The position numbers were made by a program, and so were the translations under genes. Positions 53,712 to 62,468 of a stretch of 64,000 nucleotides of DNA are shown here, piece after piece. The first letter of the stretch is position 1, and every line of letters begins with the position of its first letter. This DNA comes from Scopulibacillus daqui (GTDB taxonomy: Bacteria; Bacillota; Bacilli; Bacillales; Sporolactobacillaceae), in the NCBI RefSeq assembly GCF_016908855.1, contig NZ_JAFBER010000003.1, positions 62,001-126,000 of the forward strand, written 5' to 3'. The notes under the pieces were generated by a model. That model did no database searches. It had not been told where the DNA came from and saw only the letters and a list, made by a program, of their open reading frames with translations.

Positions 53712-56261
53712 ATGTCCTCCAGTATAATGAAACGGATAACAAGTATTTTTAAAATCGTCTTTCCTATTTTTTTGATACTGTTTATTTTTTACCAAGGCGA
53801 AAGGGAATTAAGCCGCATTTCTATAAAAAAGTCATTTGCAGCTATTAAAGAACTGCATGCTGGAGGCTTTATTTTAACAATTATTGTAGGCTTATTGGCT
53901 GTATCGGTGATGTGCTTTTATGATTATTTTTTAACCCGTTCCGTAGATGCCAAAATACCTCTCAGTAAAGTGTTCCGCGTTTCTTGGATAGCCAATTCAT
54001 TTAACAATGTGATCGGATTTGGCGGCTTGGCAGGCGTCGGCCTCCGTTCCATGCTTTACCGCGATCATGTAGAAGAAGGACGCAGCCTTCTCAAAAGCAT
54101 TGCCTGGATGACGCCAAGCGTCATGAACGGATTATCTATTCTATTATGGCTTGTTTTATTTAATGTATTTCCGGTTCGTGCCGTTCTGCATACTCAGCCA
54201 TGGCTGTGGATTGCTGTGATAGGCGCCATGCTTATTGCGCCTGCTTATTTAATTTATTCGTTTGCAAGAAACTCAAAAAATATATCGTTTAAAGCATCAT
54301 TACAGTATACAGTCACTTCTTTAGCCGAGTGGATCGCCGCCGGACTCGTTTTGTTTGTTATTTTTCGGCTTGTTCATATCCCAATAAGTTTTCTCCATGT
54401 TTTCGGTATTTTTACCGTTGCCGGCGTTACGGGATTAATTAGTTTGATTCCGGGCGGATTCGGCTCTTTTGACTTAATGATTTTGATCGGGGCCCAAACC
54501 TTATATCCGGATCAAGGAACGGTTCTAACCGCGTTGTTAATATACCGGATCGTATATTACTTTATCCCGTTTATCATCGGGCTTATCTTTGCTGCTCTGG
54601 AGATGTCTGAGACAATCAAAAAGAAGGTCGAGGATCATCAAATATTTACGCCGGCTATTGAAACAACCAGCGTAATATGGAAACTGCAAAGATTATTCTT
54701 GCAAAAATTGGCAAACTTAACTTTTCCGCTGCTCATGATATGCATCAGCGGCACGATTTTTTTCAGTGTTTCGATAGGCGTTATATTACTGAGATATGAA
54801 GTCAGTTCGCGTCTTGACTTTAAAATATTTTTCTTTCTTTATATGCTTTTGTTTGGATGCGGCCTGATTCTGCTGTTCTTGATACATGAAATTTACATGC
54901 GGACCAAAAGGGTTTTTTACATGGTCAGCATCATCCTTGTTTTAACCGCTATCCTTGGTATCTTTACAATTTCCTTATTGGTAAGCATTATCATCTTGTT
55001 GGTTTTGGTTGGGCTGTTTTTAAAGCGTTCCTCTTTCGTAAGAGAAAGTTATCCATTTTCTTTTGCGACGATAGGCCGGACAATAGTATTGGCTGTCTTG
55101 GCGCTTGCAGTTTACTTAAAGTCAAGCTCATTGGTGCTGGAATTATTAAATCAGCCGCATAAGCTGAATTTTGTTTTTTACGGAATTGCCATGGGGGCGC
55201 TGATATTCGCTATTGTTTATATATCTATTTTCGAGTTTATCTTTAATAAAATCCATCATCAGCTGCCGGGGGAAGCGCCGAATTTTGAAAAACTTCAAGA
55301 ATTTCTTGAAAAGAACGGCGGCAATGCTTTAAGTCATCTCGGATTTTTGGGAGATAAGAGGTTCTTCTTTAGCAGTGATAATAAAGCGATGCTCCAATTT
55401 GCTAAATCAGGCCACAGGCTGATTGTGTTAGGTGATCCCGCAGGAGATCCTGAATCATTCGGAAAAGTGCTGCAAGAATTTCATGAAGCCGCCGATTATT
55501 ACGGGTATACGATCATCCTTTACCAAATAGACGGCGAGAATATGGCGTTCTACCATGACCTTGGATATCGTTTCTTCAAACTGGGCGAGGAAGCGATTGT
55601 ACCGCTCGAAACCTTTAAAATATCAGGGAAAAAGCGCGCCGGAATGCGGGCGACATTTAATCGATTCAACCGGGAAGGCTATGTTTTTGAATTGCATTCA
55701 CCGCCATATTCGGATAAGTTTATGGAAGATATTAAAAAGGTTTCTGATGCATGGCTCGGCAAGAAAAATGAGAAAGGCTTCTCTCTGGGCTATTTTGATG
55801 TCTCTTACCTTTCAAAAGCTGAAATCGCCACTTTAGCTGACAGTGACGGAAAGATTGTTGCTTTTATGAACCTTATGCCGATGTATCAAGAGGGATATCT
55901 TTCTGTAGACTTAATGAGATATTATCCGGACTCGCCAAGCGGAATTATGGACGCTATGTTTATCCATTTGCTGCAATGGGCGAAAGAGCAAGGATATAAA
56001 TATTTCAATGCCGGCATGGCGCCATTATCGAACGTTGGCCAATCACAGTATTCTTTTCTCTCTGAACGCATTGCTGCGATTATCTTTAACAATGTGAACT
56101 ATATGTACAGCTTCAGAGGACTAAGGAAATTTAAAAGCAAATATTACCCAATCTGGAAGGGAAAATATCTAGCGTTCCGAAAAAACCGATCGCTGCCTAT
56201 TACAATGTTAATTGTCACCAGATTAATCGGCAAAAAGCCTAAAGACAGGCCCACATCTTAA
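53712..56261 (+). CDS. mprF: Phosphatidylglycerol lysyltransferase (multiple peptide resistance factor)
   Basis: An 849-residue bifunctional membrane protein. The N-terminal two thirds form about 14 helices (flippase part, with 'GVTGLISLIPGGFGSFDLMIL'). The C-terminal cytosolic domain of about 320 residues (DUF2156, GNAT-like) has 'LGDPAGDPESF', 'YHDLGYRFFKLGEEAIV' and 'KYFNAGMAPLSNVG'. It transfers lysine from Lys-tRNA to phosphatidylglycerol and exposes it outward, lowering sensitivity to cationic peptides. The ATG at 53712 is chosen because AAAGGA sits 9 bases upstream; ATGs at 53694 and 53703 lie at or before it. Confidence 0.93.
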   Translation: MSSSIMKRITSIFKIVFPIFLILFIFYQGERELSRISIKKSFAAIKELHAGGFILTIIVGLLAVSVMCFYDYFLTRSVDAKIPLSKVFRVSWIANSFNNVIGFGGLAGVGLRSMLYRDHVEEGRSLLKSIAWMTPSVMNGLSILLWLVLFNVFPVRAVLHTQPWLWIAVIGAMLIAPAYLIYSFARNSKNISFKASLQYTVTSLAEWIAAGLVLFVIFRLVHIPISFLHVFGIFTVAGVTGLISLIPGGFGSFDLMILIGAQTLYPDQGTVLTALLIYRIVYYFIPFIIGLIFAALEMSETIKKKVEDHQIFTPAIETTSVIWKLQRLFLQKLANLTFPLLMICISGTIFFSVSIGVILLRYEVSSRLDFKIFFFLYMLLFGCGLILLFLIHEIYMRTKRVFYMVSIILVLTAILGIFTISLLVSIIILLVLVGLFLKRSSFVRESYPFSFATIGRTIVLAVLALAVYLKSSSLVLELLNQPHKLNFVFYGIAMGALIFAIVYISIFEFIFNKIHHQLPGEAPNFEKLQEFLEKNGGNALSHLGFLGDKRFFFSSDNKAMLQFAKSGHRLIVLGDPAGDPESFGKVLQEFHEAADYYGYTIILYQIDGENMAFYHDLGYRFFKLGEEAIVPLETFKISGKKRAGMRATFNRFNREGYVFELHSPPYSDKFMEDIKKVSDAWLGKKNEKGFSLGYFDVSYLSKAEIATLADSDGKIVAFMNLMPMYQEGYLSVDLMRYYPDSPSGIMDAMFIHLLQWAKEQGYKYFNAGMAPLSNVGQSQYSFLSERIAAIIFNNVNYMYSFRGLRKFKSKYYPIWKGKYLAFRKNRSLPITMLIVTRLIGKKPKDRPTS

Positions 56262-56282
56262 AATTAGGGATGTGGGTTTTTC
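56250..56282 (+). terminator. Terminator of mprF
   Basis: CCCACATC (56250-56257) / GATGTGGG (56269-56276), then TTTTTC; the 5' arm overlaps the end of the gene. Confidence 0.85.
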
Positions 56283-56346
56283 TTATGGCTGGCCATAATT
56301 GTTTGAATAGTGGTACAATTGATAAAAAAGGCGGCAGGTGAAGAAT

Positions 56347-57087
56347 ATGGCTGAACACTATCCGGTTTTAAAGGAAGCAGAACCCTTTTATTTTGAAGGG
56401 AACCGAACGGGCATTTTAGTGATTCACGGTTTTACAGGATCGACACAAAGCATGCTGGGTTTGGGGGAGGCATATGCGAAAAAAGGCTATACGGTTTGCG
56501 GGCCGCGTCTGAAAGGCCACGGCACACACTATCACGACATGGAGCTTACGACATACACCGATTGGATTGCCTCTGTAGAGGAAGGTTATCAACGGTTAAA
56601 GGAAAAGTGTCAAACCATTTTTGTCACCGGATTATCAATGGGCGGAACATTGACCTTATACATGGCCGAAAACCATCCGGACATTCAAGCGATCATTCCT
56701 ATTAACGCGGCCATCGACTTGCCTGATATGGCGGCGCTTAATAATATAAGCGAGCCGCGATTCCTGGATGCCATCGGCTCAGATATAAAAAAAGCAAATG
56801 TAAAAGAACTGGCATATGAAAAAACACCGTTGAGATCCGTAAAAGAAATCGTCAAGCTTATGGAAAAGGTCAAAAGCGGGCTTTATAAGATTCAATGTCC
56901 GGCGCTGATTTTTGTATCAACAGAGGATCATGTTGTTCCGCCCGGCAATTCGCAAACCATATTCGATTTTATTTGTTCCAAAGAGAAGCAGCTTATAAGA
57001 CTGGAAAACAGTTATCATGTGGCGACTTTAGATAATGATAAAGACTTGATTATTGAGAAGACTTTACAGTTTATTAATAGCAAATAA
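56347..57087 (+). CDS. Carboxylesterase / monoacylglycerol lipase-like alpha/beta hydrolase (Est30/YvaK type)
   Basis: A 246-residue serine hydrolase. 'VIHGFTGSTQS' forms the oxyanion region, the nucleophile is Ser in 'VTGLSMGGTL', the Asp lies in 'VSTEDHVVPPGNS' and the His in 'NSYHVATLD'. Length and motifs match Geobacillus Est30. ATG at 56347 with GGCAGGTG upstream; a GTG at 56338 is inside that site. In many Bacilli this gene is near rnr and secG, which are absent here. Confidence 0.88.
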   Translation: MAEHYPVLKEAEPFYFEGNRTGILVIHGFTGSTQSMLGLGEAYAKKGYTVCGPRLKGHGTHYHDMELTTYTDWIASVEEGYQRLKEKCQTIFVTGLSMGGTLTLYMAENHPDIQAIIPINAAIDLPDMAALNNISEPRFLDAIGSDIKKANVKELAYEKTPLRSVKEIVKLMEKVKSGLYKIQCPALIFVSTEDHVVPPGNSQTIFDFICSKEKQLIRLENSYHVATLDNDKDLIIEKTLQFINSK

Positions 57088-57169
57088 AAGTCATGGATTT
57101 TTCTTGCTGGTAAGGGCTTAGAATAAAATAACAGAATTTGTGAAATATTACTGGCAAGGAGGGATTCAT

Positions 57170-57316
57170 TTGGATAAGAAAAATGCTTTTAAACAAAGTT
57201 ATGAATCAGACGGCAAAATGAATCTGACAAGTGCTGACGCGCAGGAAAAGAAGAAAAAGACAAAAGATAATCAAGAGGCTGACATGTTTTTTAATGCCAC
57301 TCAGTCGAGTGAATAG
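57170..57316 (+). CDS. Small 48-residue hydrophilic protein, TTG start
   Basis: TTG start with AAGGAGGG (57156-57163) 6 bases upstream. The product is very hydrophilic with a lysine block 'AQEKKKKTKDNQEAD'. It has no membrane segment and a terminator 60 bases after its stop. Size and composition recall small spore or stress proteins, but I recognise no family. Confidence 0.55.
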   Translation: MDKKNAFKQSYESDGKMNLTSADAQEKKKKTKDNQEADMFFNATQSSE

Positions 57317-57375
57317 CTTGCCTATGTGATTCAATGGTATCGAGATAGTAGAAAATCAAGACTATTATTCTGTAT

Positions 57376-57401
57376 AGCTGCCGAACGCGGCGGCTTTTTT
57401 C
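57376..57401 (+). terminator. Terminator after the 48-residue protein gene
   Basis: AGCTGCCG / CGGCGGCT stem (one G-U), AACG loop, run of T. Confidence 0.85.
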
Positions 57402-57541
57402 ATTAAAGGCCGTAAGAGATTCATCAGGAGCGGACTGAAAACCATTCATTATTTATAAGATTCGATTCTTTGCAGCCTGAACTCAGCCTCCCGAATCATA
57501 TTTTTGAATGATACAATAGAACTGAACGGAGGGGATTCACT

Positions 57542-58774
57542 TTGTCCACATTTCAACAAAAACTTGAAAAATATGCAGAACTTGCAGTGAAAAACGGTGT
57601 AAATATTCAAGAAGAGCAGGAACTTGTCATTACTGCTCCCATTGAGGCGGCTGACTTTGTTCGTCTTGCGGCAAAAAAGGCTTACCAGGCGGGCGCGAAA
57701 TATGTCCATTTTAATTGGCATGATGACGAACTGACGTTAACGCGTTTTAAGTATGCGCCTGAATCGTCATTTCAAGAGTATCCGGAATGGACAGCCAAGG
57801 GTCTGGAGGCTTTTGCGGAAAAAGGCGCGGCATTTCTCGACATTCGGATTCCAAATCCAGATTTGTTAACAGACATTGATCCTGAAAAAATTGCCGCAGA
57901 TAATAAAACGGCTGCTGAAGCTTTGGCGCCTTACCGCCATTATCGAATGTCTGATAAGGTCAGCTGGTCAATCGTAGTTGTTCCTTCTAGCGGCTGGGCA
58001 AAAAAGATTTTTCCTGATTTGAATGAAGAAAAGGCTGTTCATAAACTGTGGGAAACAATTTTCCATTTGACAAGAGCCGACCGTGAAGATCCCGTTCAAG
58101 CTTGGGAAGAACATAAGCAGCAATTAAGCGAGAAAGCCGGATATCTTAATAAAAAGAGATATAAAAAGCTTCATTATAAAGCGCCGGGAACGGATTTGAC
58201 AATTGAGTTAAATCAAAAACATTTATGGGCGAGCGCGGCTTCCAGCCATCCGGACGGGACGGTATTTATCAAGAACATTCCAACAGAAGAAGTGTATACG
58301 CTGCCATTGAAAACGGGCGTCAATGGGAAAGTGACCAGTACAATGCCGCTGAACTACAGCGGAACGCTCATTGAAGGCCTTTCATTAACGTTCGAGAATG
58401 GAAAAATTGTTGATTTTTCTGCTGACAAAGGTTATGAGACGTTAAAAGGATTAATCGAAACAGATGAAGGATCCCATTATTTAGGGGAAGTTGCTTTAGT
58501 TCCTCATAATTCGCCAATCTCACAATCCGGTCTGATTTTCTTTAATACATTATTTGATGAAAATGCTTCATGTCATTTGGCTATTGGCAAAGCCTATCCA
58601 ACGTGTTTAGAAGGCGGCACGCAAATGACATCAGATGAGCTTGAGGAGCATGGCGCAAATAACAGCCTTGTGCACGTTGATTTTATGATTGGTTCAAGTG
58701 AACTTAATATTGACGGGGAAACGGAAAAAGGAGAAATTGAACCGATTTTGCGAAACGGGCTTTGGGTGATTTAG
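57542..58774 (+). CDS. Aminopeptidase, peptidase family M29 (AmpS/PepS type)
   Basis: A 410-residue two-metal aminopeptidase. TTG start after GGAGGGG. Family blocks include 'VITAPIEAADFVRLAAKKAY', 'FLDIRIPNPDLL', 'GEVALVPHNSPISQSG', 'NASCHLAIGKAYP' and 'HVDFMIGSSELNIDG' with the metal-binding Glu, His and Asp residues. It trims N-terminal residues from peptides in the cytoplasm. Stand-alone gene with the next enzyme 85 bases downstream. Confidence 0.9.
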   Translation: MSTFQQKLEKYAELAVKNGVNIQEEQELVITAPIEAADFVRLAAKKAYQAGAKYVHFNWHDDELTLTRFKYAPESSFQEYPEWTAKGLEAFAEKGAAFLDIRIPNPDLLTDIDPEKIAADNKTAAEALAPYRHYRMSDKVSWSIVVVPSSGWAKKIFPDLNEEKAVHKLWETIFHLTRADREDPVQAWEEHKQQLSEKAGYLNKKRYKKLHYKAPGTDLTIELNQKHLWASAASSHPDGTVFIKNIPTEEVYTLPLKTGVNGKVTSTMPLNYSGTLIEGLSLTFENGKIVDFSADKGYETLKGLIETDEGSHYLGEVALVPHNSPISQSGLIFFNTLFDENASCHLAIGKAYPTCLEGGTQMTSDELEEHGANNSLVHVDFMIGSSELNIDGETEKGEIEPILRNGLWVI

Positions 58775-58859
58775 AAGACTGCTGATGTTAATTCTTGCAT
58801 TCAGAAGAATGCCGCATTTTTAAAGCTATGGCGATTTAAAATAAGGGGGAGATTGGTTG

Positions 58860-59810
58860 ATGTCGCCCAAGCCTAACATTCTTATATACAGCCCTGATCA
58901 GGCGGACTCGTACGCAGAATGTATCCGTGGTTACGGATTTTCCTCGGTGAAAGCAGCATCAACTGTGGAGGAAGCTGAAAAATATTTGCCGGGGACTGAA
59001 GTCATTTTAGCATGGAAATTTCCGACCCAATTGCTTCATAAACCAATCGCTTCGTCCGTTCGCTGGTTTCAATCAATGGGCGCCGGCGTTGATGACTTGG
59101 CCAGTGATACTCATATACCCGAGAACATTATCTTAACGAGAATCGTTGATCAATTTGGCGGTTATATATCTGAGTATGTTTTTACATATCTATTGTATCT
59201 AGTTAAAGACGTCCCCCGCATGAGCAAGGCACAATTAGAACGCCGTTGGGACCCTTTTATATCGGAAACTTTGGCAGGAAAAACGATTGGGATAGCCGGA
59301 CTTGGGTCTATCGGCGCTGAAATTGTCCGTAAAGCCCGGTCTTTTGATATGAATGTATATGGATTAAGTTTTAGCGGAAAACAAGCAGAACTCGTAGATC
59401 GTCATTTTGCCTCGGATGAGTGGAAGGTATTTGTTAAAGAGATTGATTATTTAGTTTTAACCCTTCCTTTAACAAAGGCTACGCATCATGTTGTTAACCG
59501 GGATGTTCTATTAGCTATGAAACCGGAATCTGCAATTATAAACGTTGGCCGCGGCGCGTTAATTAATGAGAAAGAATTGCTGGCTGTGATGCGCTCAGGA
59601 CACCTTCAAGGCGCGGTTCTCGATGTTTTTGAGACAGAACCGCTGCCCAAAGGCCATCCTTTCTGGGAAATGCCTCATGTATATGTCACTTCGCATTTGT
59701 CCGGACCGAGTACAAGGGATGGTGTCAGCCGTTTTTTTGTCGACAATTTAAATCGATACTTGAATAAACAGCCTTTACAAGGATTAGTAGATCGTAAGCG
59801 CGGTTATTAA
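58860..59810 (+). CDS. D-isomer-specific 2-hydroxyacid dehydrogenase
   Basis: A 316-residue NAD(P)-dependent dehydrogenase. The Rossmann loop is 'GIAGLGSIGAEIVRKA'; the catalytic Arg is in 'INVGRGALINE', the Glu in 'VFETEPLPKGHPFW' and the His in 'YVTSHLSGPS'. The ATG at 58860 is 8 bases after GGGGGAG; a TTG at 58857 is possible. The physiological 2-oxoacid is unknown; glyoxylate/hydroxypyruvate-type reductases have similar length. Confidence 0.88.
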   Translation: MSPKPNILIYSPDQADSYAECIRGYGFSSVKAASTVEEAEKYLPGTEVILAWKFPTQLLHKPIASSVRWFQSMGAGVDDLASDTHIPENIILTRIVDQFGGYISEYVFTYLLYLVKDVPRMSKAQLERRWDPFISETLAGKTIGIAGLGSIGAEIVRKARSFDMNVYGLSFSGKQAELVDRHFASDEWKVFVKEIDYLVLTLPLTKATHHVVNRDVLLAMKPESAIINVGRGALINEKELLAVMRSGHLQGAVLDVFETEPLPKGHPFWEMPHVYVTSHLSGPSTRDGVSRFFVDNLNRYLNKQPLQGLVDRKRGY

Positions 59811-59832
59811 GGCTGATCAATGTTTGCAGCAA

Positions 59833-59872
59833 AGAACCGATTTTCTTAAGAAACGAGAATCGGTTCTTTTTT
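59833..59872. terminator. Terminator between convergent dehydrogenase and LysR genes
   Basis: AGAACCGATTTTC (59833-59845) / GAGAATCGGTTCT (59855-59867), then T run. Confidence 0.9.
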
Positions 59873-59956
59873 GTGGGGGATTGGTGATTAGATTGAAGTT
59901 CCTGTCAGGTGTTCTTATCTTGCTTGAAGTTGTTGAGGTTTCTTGTGTTTATTATT

Positions 59957-60844
59957 CTAATGACTTTTATCAAAATAATCTTTTAATAACGCAATAAAGT
60001 TTTGTGCTGTTTTGGATAAATAATGATTTTTCAGCCATATTAGCCCAATCGAGGCGGACATCATGTTATCCGGAATTTTATATACCTCAATAGGATAGCC
60101 TTTAAAACATTTTAGCGATGTTTCCGGAACAATGGACGTACCAAAATCAGTTGAGACCAATGCCATTAAGAGTGAAATGTCAGAGCACTCGCTTATAATA
60201 TGAGGCCGCAATTGAAAGCGGGAAAAGGCTTCTAAAATCAAATAATGGACGCCTAACCCTTCTGTACTTGGCAAAATAAGCGGATAGTTTTGGATTTCGG
60301 CCAGTGAAACCTGGGGATCCAACGGCTTCCTAGTTTTTGATGTAATAAAATAAAACGGTTCTGTGTAAAGATGCATCATTGAAAAATCATCTAAATGAAG
60401 AGGCAATCGAATCATCGCCAGCTCTACTAAGCGTTCTCTGACTAATTGGCAAAGGTGAAGGGATTCGTTTTGTTGTATTTTATAAGTCACTTTAGGATAT
60501 TGTTTTTGAAATCGGTGAAGGATTTCTGGCAGTTCGATAACTGAATGCGTATTTGTGCCTATGGTCAGCGTTCCGTTTACCCCATTTCCAACTTCTTTCA
60601 CTTCCTTCTTAGCCTCTTCCATTAACTCAGTCATTCTTAAGGCATATTTATATAAGGCTTTCCCTGCTTCTGTAAATTCTATAGACTTGCCGTTTCTTAT
60701 GACTAATGTTGAGCCGAGTTCTTCCTCCATAGCTTTTAAATGTTGACTTAACGGCGGCTGCGAAATATGAAGTCTTTCAGCGGCGGCTGAAATTTTGCCT
60801 TCCTCTACTATCGCTATAAAATATCGGAGCTGTCTGATATCCAT
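59957..60844 (-). CDS. LysR-family transcriptional regulator
   Basis: A 295-residue regulator. The N-terminal helix-turn-helix is 'GKISAAAERLHISQPPLSQHL', followed by a linker helix and a two-lobe effector domain ('GTLTIGTNTHSVIELPEIL'). GAGGAGG precedes the ATG. It is divergent from the guanine-deaminase-like gene and the amidohydrolases, which are probable targets. Effector unknown, perhaps a purine or pyrimidine. Confidence 0.9.
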   Translation of the reverse strand: MDIRQLRYFIAIVEEGKISAAAERLHISQPPLSQHLKAMEEELGSTLVIRNGKSIEFTEAGKALYKYALRMTELMEEAKKEVKEVGNGVNGTLTIGTNTHSVIELPEILHRFQKQYPKVTYKIQQNESLHLCQLVRERLVELAMIRLPLHLDDFSMMHLYTEPFYFITSKTRKPLDPQVSLAEIQNYPLILPSTEGLGVHYLILEAFSRFQLRPHIISECSDISLLMALVSTDFGTSIVPETSLKCFKGYPIEVYKIPDNMMSASIGLIWLKNHYLSKTAQNFIALLKDYFDKSH

Positions 60845-61143
60845 CTTAAAAAGCCTCCTCTTTATATATGAAAAACTTAAGTAAAAGTTATTTTTTTAAT
60901 ATTTTTCATATAACTATTCCCATGGTAGCATAATTGTAAAGGTTCGAGGAATGATCATGTACCGCAAATTGTTGATGCTTTCATCCATTAATCGCCAATT
61001 GGGTTCCAAGAGACAAACAATAAAGAAGAAGGGTAGGTGAAGGCGATCCAAAAATGGTTTTAACGTCTTAAAGCATGTGCAGATATGAATGCAAGGGATG
61101 TAAAAAAGGGCAGCAGATAGGGCTGCCATATGAGGTGATTGTC
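60845..61143. other. Divergent promoter region between lysR and the deaminase gene
   Basis: Carries the inverted repeat at 60865-60912, A+T-rich sequence between its arms, and a GC-richer stretch with GGCAGC/GCTGCC (61106-61125) just before the deaminase ribosome site GAGGTGAT. Confidence 0.5.
60865..60912. promoter_or_regulatory. Inverted repeat, candidate LysR operator
   Basis: TATATGAAAAA (60865-60875) and TTTTTCATATA (60902-60912), perfect 11-bp arms 26 bases apart, starting 20 bases upstream of lysR. Confidence 0.5.
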
Positions 61144-61611
61144 ATGAACTTTGTCAAACGAACAATAGAATTAGCACTTAAAAATGTTGAAGAAGGCGGC
61201 CGCCCTTTTGCGACTGTCATCGTTCGGGACGGAGAAATTATAGCTGAGAGCCCGAATCTTGTTGCGCAAATGCATGATCCGACAGCTCATGCCGAAATCG
61301 TTGCAATCAGAGAGGCATGTAAAAAGCTGCAAACAGAACATTTAACTGATTGTGAGATTTATATTCTTGCAAGTCCTTGTCCAATGTGCTTAGGCGCTCT
61401 CTATTATTGCAGCCCGAAAAAAGTCACTTATATTACGGCACGTGAGGATTATGCTCCTTACTATAAAGACGACCGCAAATATTTTGAGTTAGAGACCTTT
61501 TATGATGAATACTCGAAACCAATCGAGGAGCGGCGATTACCTATGGTTCAACAAAAAGATGAAGACGGAATCCGGGTTTATAAGCGCTGGGCCGAATTAA
61601 ACAATCAATAA
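61144..61611 (+). CDS. Nucleoside/guanine deaminase-like protein (CDA superfamily)
   Basis: A 155-residue zinc hydrolase. The zinc and catalytic residues are in 'PTAHAEIVAIREA' and 'ASPCPMCLGALYY'. The C-terminal 'DEYSKPIEERRLPMVQ' resembles B. subtilis guanine deaminase GuaD. ATG at 61144 with GAGGTGAT upstream; an in-frame ATG at 61075 lacks a site. It lies beside a cytosine-deaminase-like amidohydrolase, suggesting base salvage or catabolism. Confidence 0.85.
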   Translation: MNFVKRTIELALKNVEEGGRPFATVIVRDGEIIAESPNLVAQMHDPTAHAEIVAIREACKKLQTEHLTDCEIYILASPCPMCLGALYYCSPKKVTYITAREDYAPYYKDDRKYFELETFYDEYSKPIEERRLPMVQQKDEDGIRVYKRWAELNNQ

Positions 61612-61624
61612 GCGTCATCAATAG

Positions 61625-62449
61625 GGCAGTCTTTCATTCGACCCTGTGATTGGACTGAAAAATCTAGAAGCCTCACTAGAAGCGGCGGAAGCTTATAAAG
61701 AAAAAGCTTCCGTTGAGATTGTGGCTTTTCCGCAGCATGGATTATTGCGCAGCCGCTCAGTTTCGCTTGTTAGGGAAGCATTAAGAATGGGCGCTTCATT
61801 AGTCGGCGGTATCGATCCTGCCTCAATTGATGGAGATATTGAAAAAACATTGCAAACAGTTATCGAGCTTGCGGTTGAGGCGAATGCAAATATTGACCTT
61901 CATATTCATGACCCGGGCCATCTCGGTATTTTTACTTTTAAGCGATTAGCGGCTTTAACGGCTGAGGCTGGATGGCAAGGAAGAGTCACAGTCAGCCATG
62001 CCTTTGCTTTAGCAGATGTCACAACCGAAGAAGCAAGCGAAGTTGCGGAACTGTTCGCTCATCAGGGCATTTCGGTTACATCGTCGGTTCCATTAGCAAA
62101 GACGATACCGATTCCTCTTTTACATGAAAAAGGGGTAGACGTCTCCCTTGGTGATGACAGTATAACAGATCACTGGTCTCCTTTTGGAAAAGGTGACAGC
62201 TTGGAAAAAGCCGGGGTGTTAGCAGAACGTTTCCGCCTAGTTGATGAGCGTTCGCTCGGACAAACCCTCGGATATATAACAGGGGGCATAACACCTTTAA
62301 ATAAAGAAGGAAAACGTGTTTGGCCAAATGCCGGCGACGATGCTCATTTTGTTGCCGCAGATGCGAGCTGTTCAGCAGAAGCTGTGGCAAGGCGAGCAAA
62401 GAGAGCGGCGGTTTTATATAAAGGCAAATGTGTTGCCGGAAAACTATAA
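61625..62449 (+). pseudogene. 5'-truncated cytosine-deaminase-like amidohydrolase (paralogue)
   Basis: Open frame from 61625 (GTG at 61646 is the first start) aligns with residues of about 145-407 of the next gene: 'IGLKNLE', 'EIVAFPQHGLLRS', 'VGGIDPASIDGDIE', 'HIHDPGHLG', 'SCSAEAVARRAKRAAV'. The N-terminal 140-odd residues, including the first metal-binding H-x-H ('KHCHLDK' in the intact copy), are gone. There is no good ribosome site. It begins 13 bases after the deaminase stop, so a deletion joined the two. It cannot be catalytically active by known family chemistry. Confidence 0.8.
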
Positions 62450-62468
62450 AGGAAAGGGAAGATCGCAA

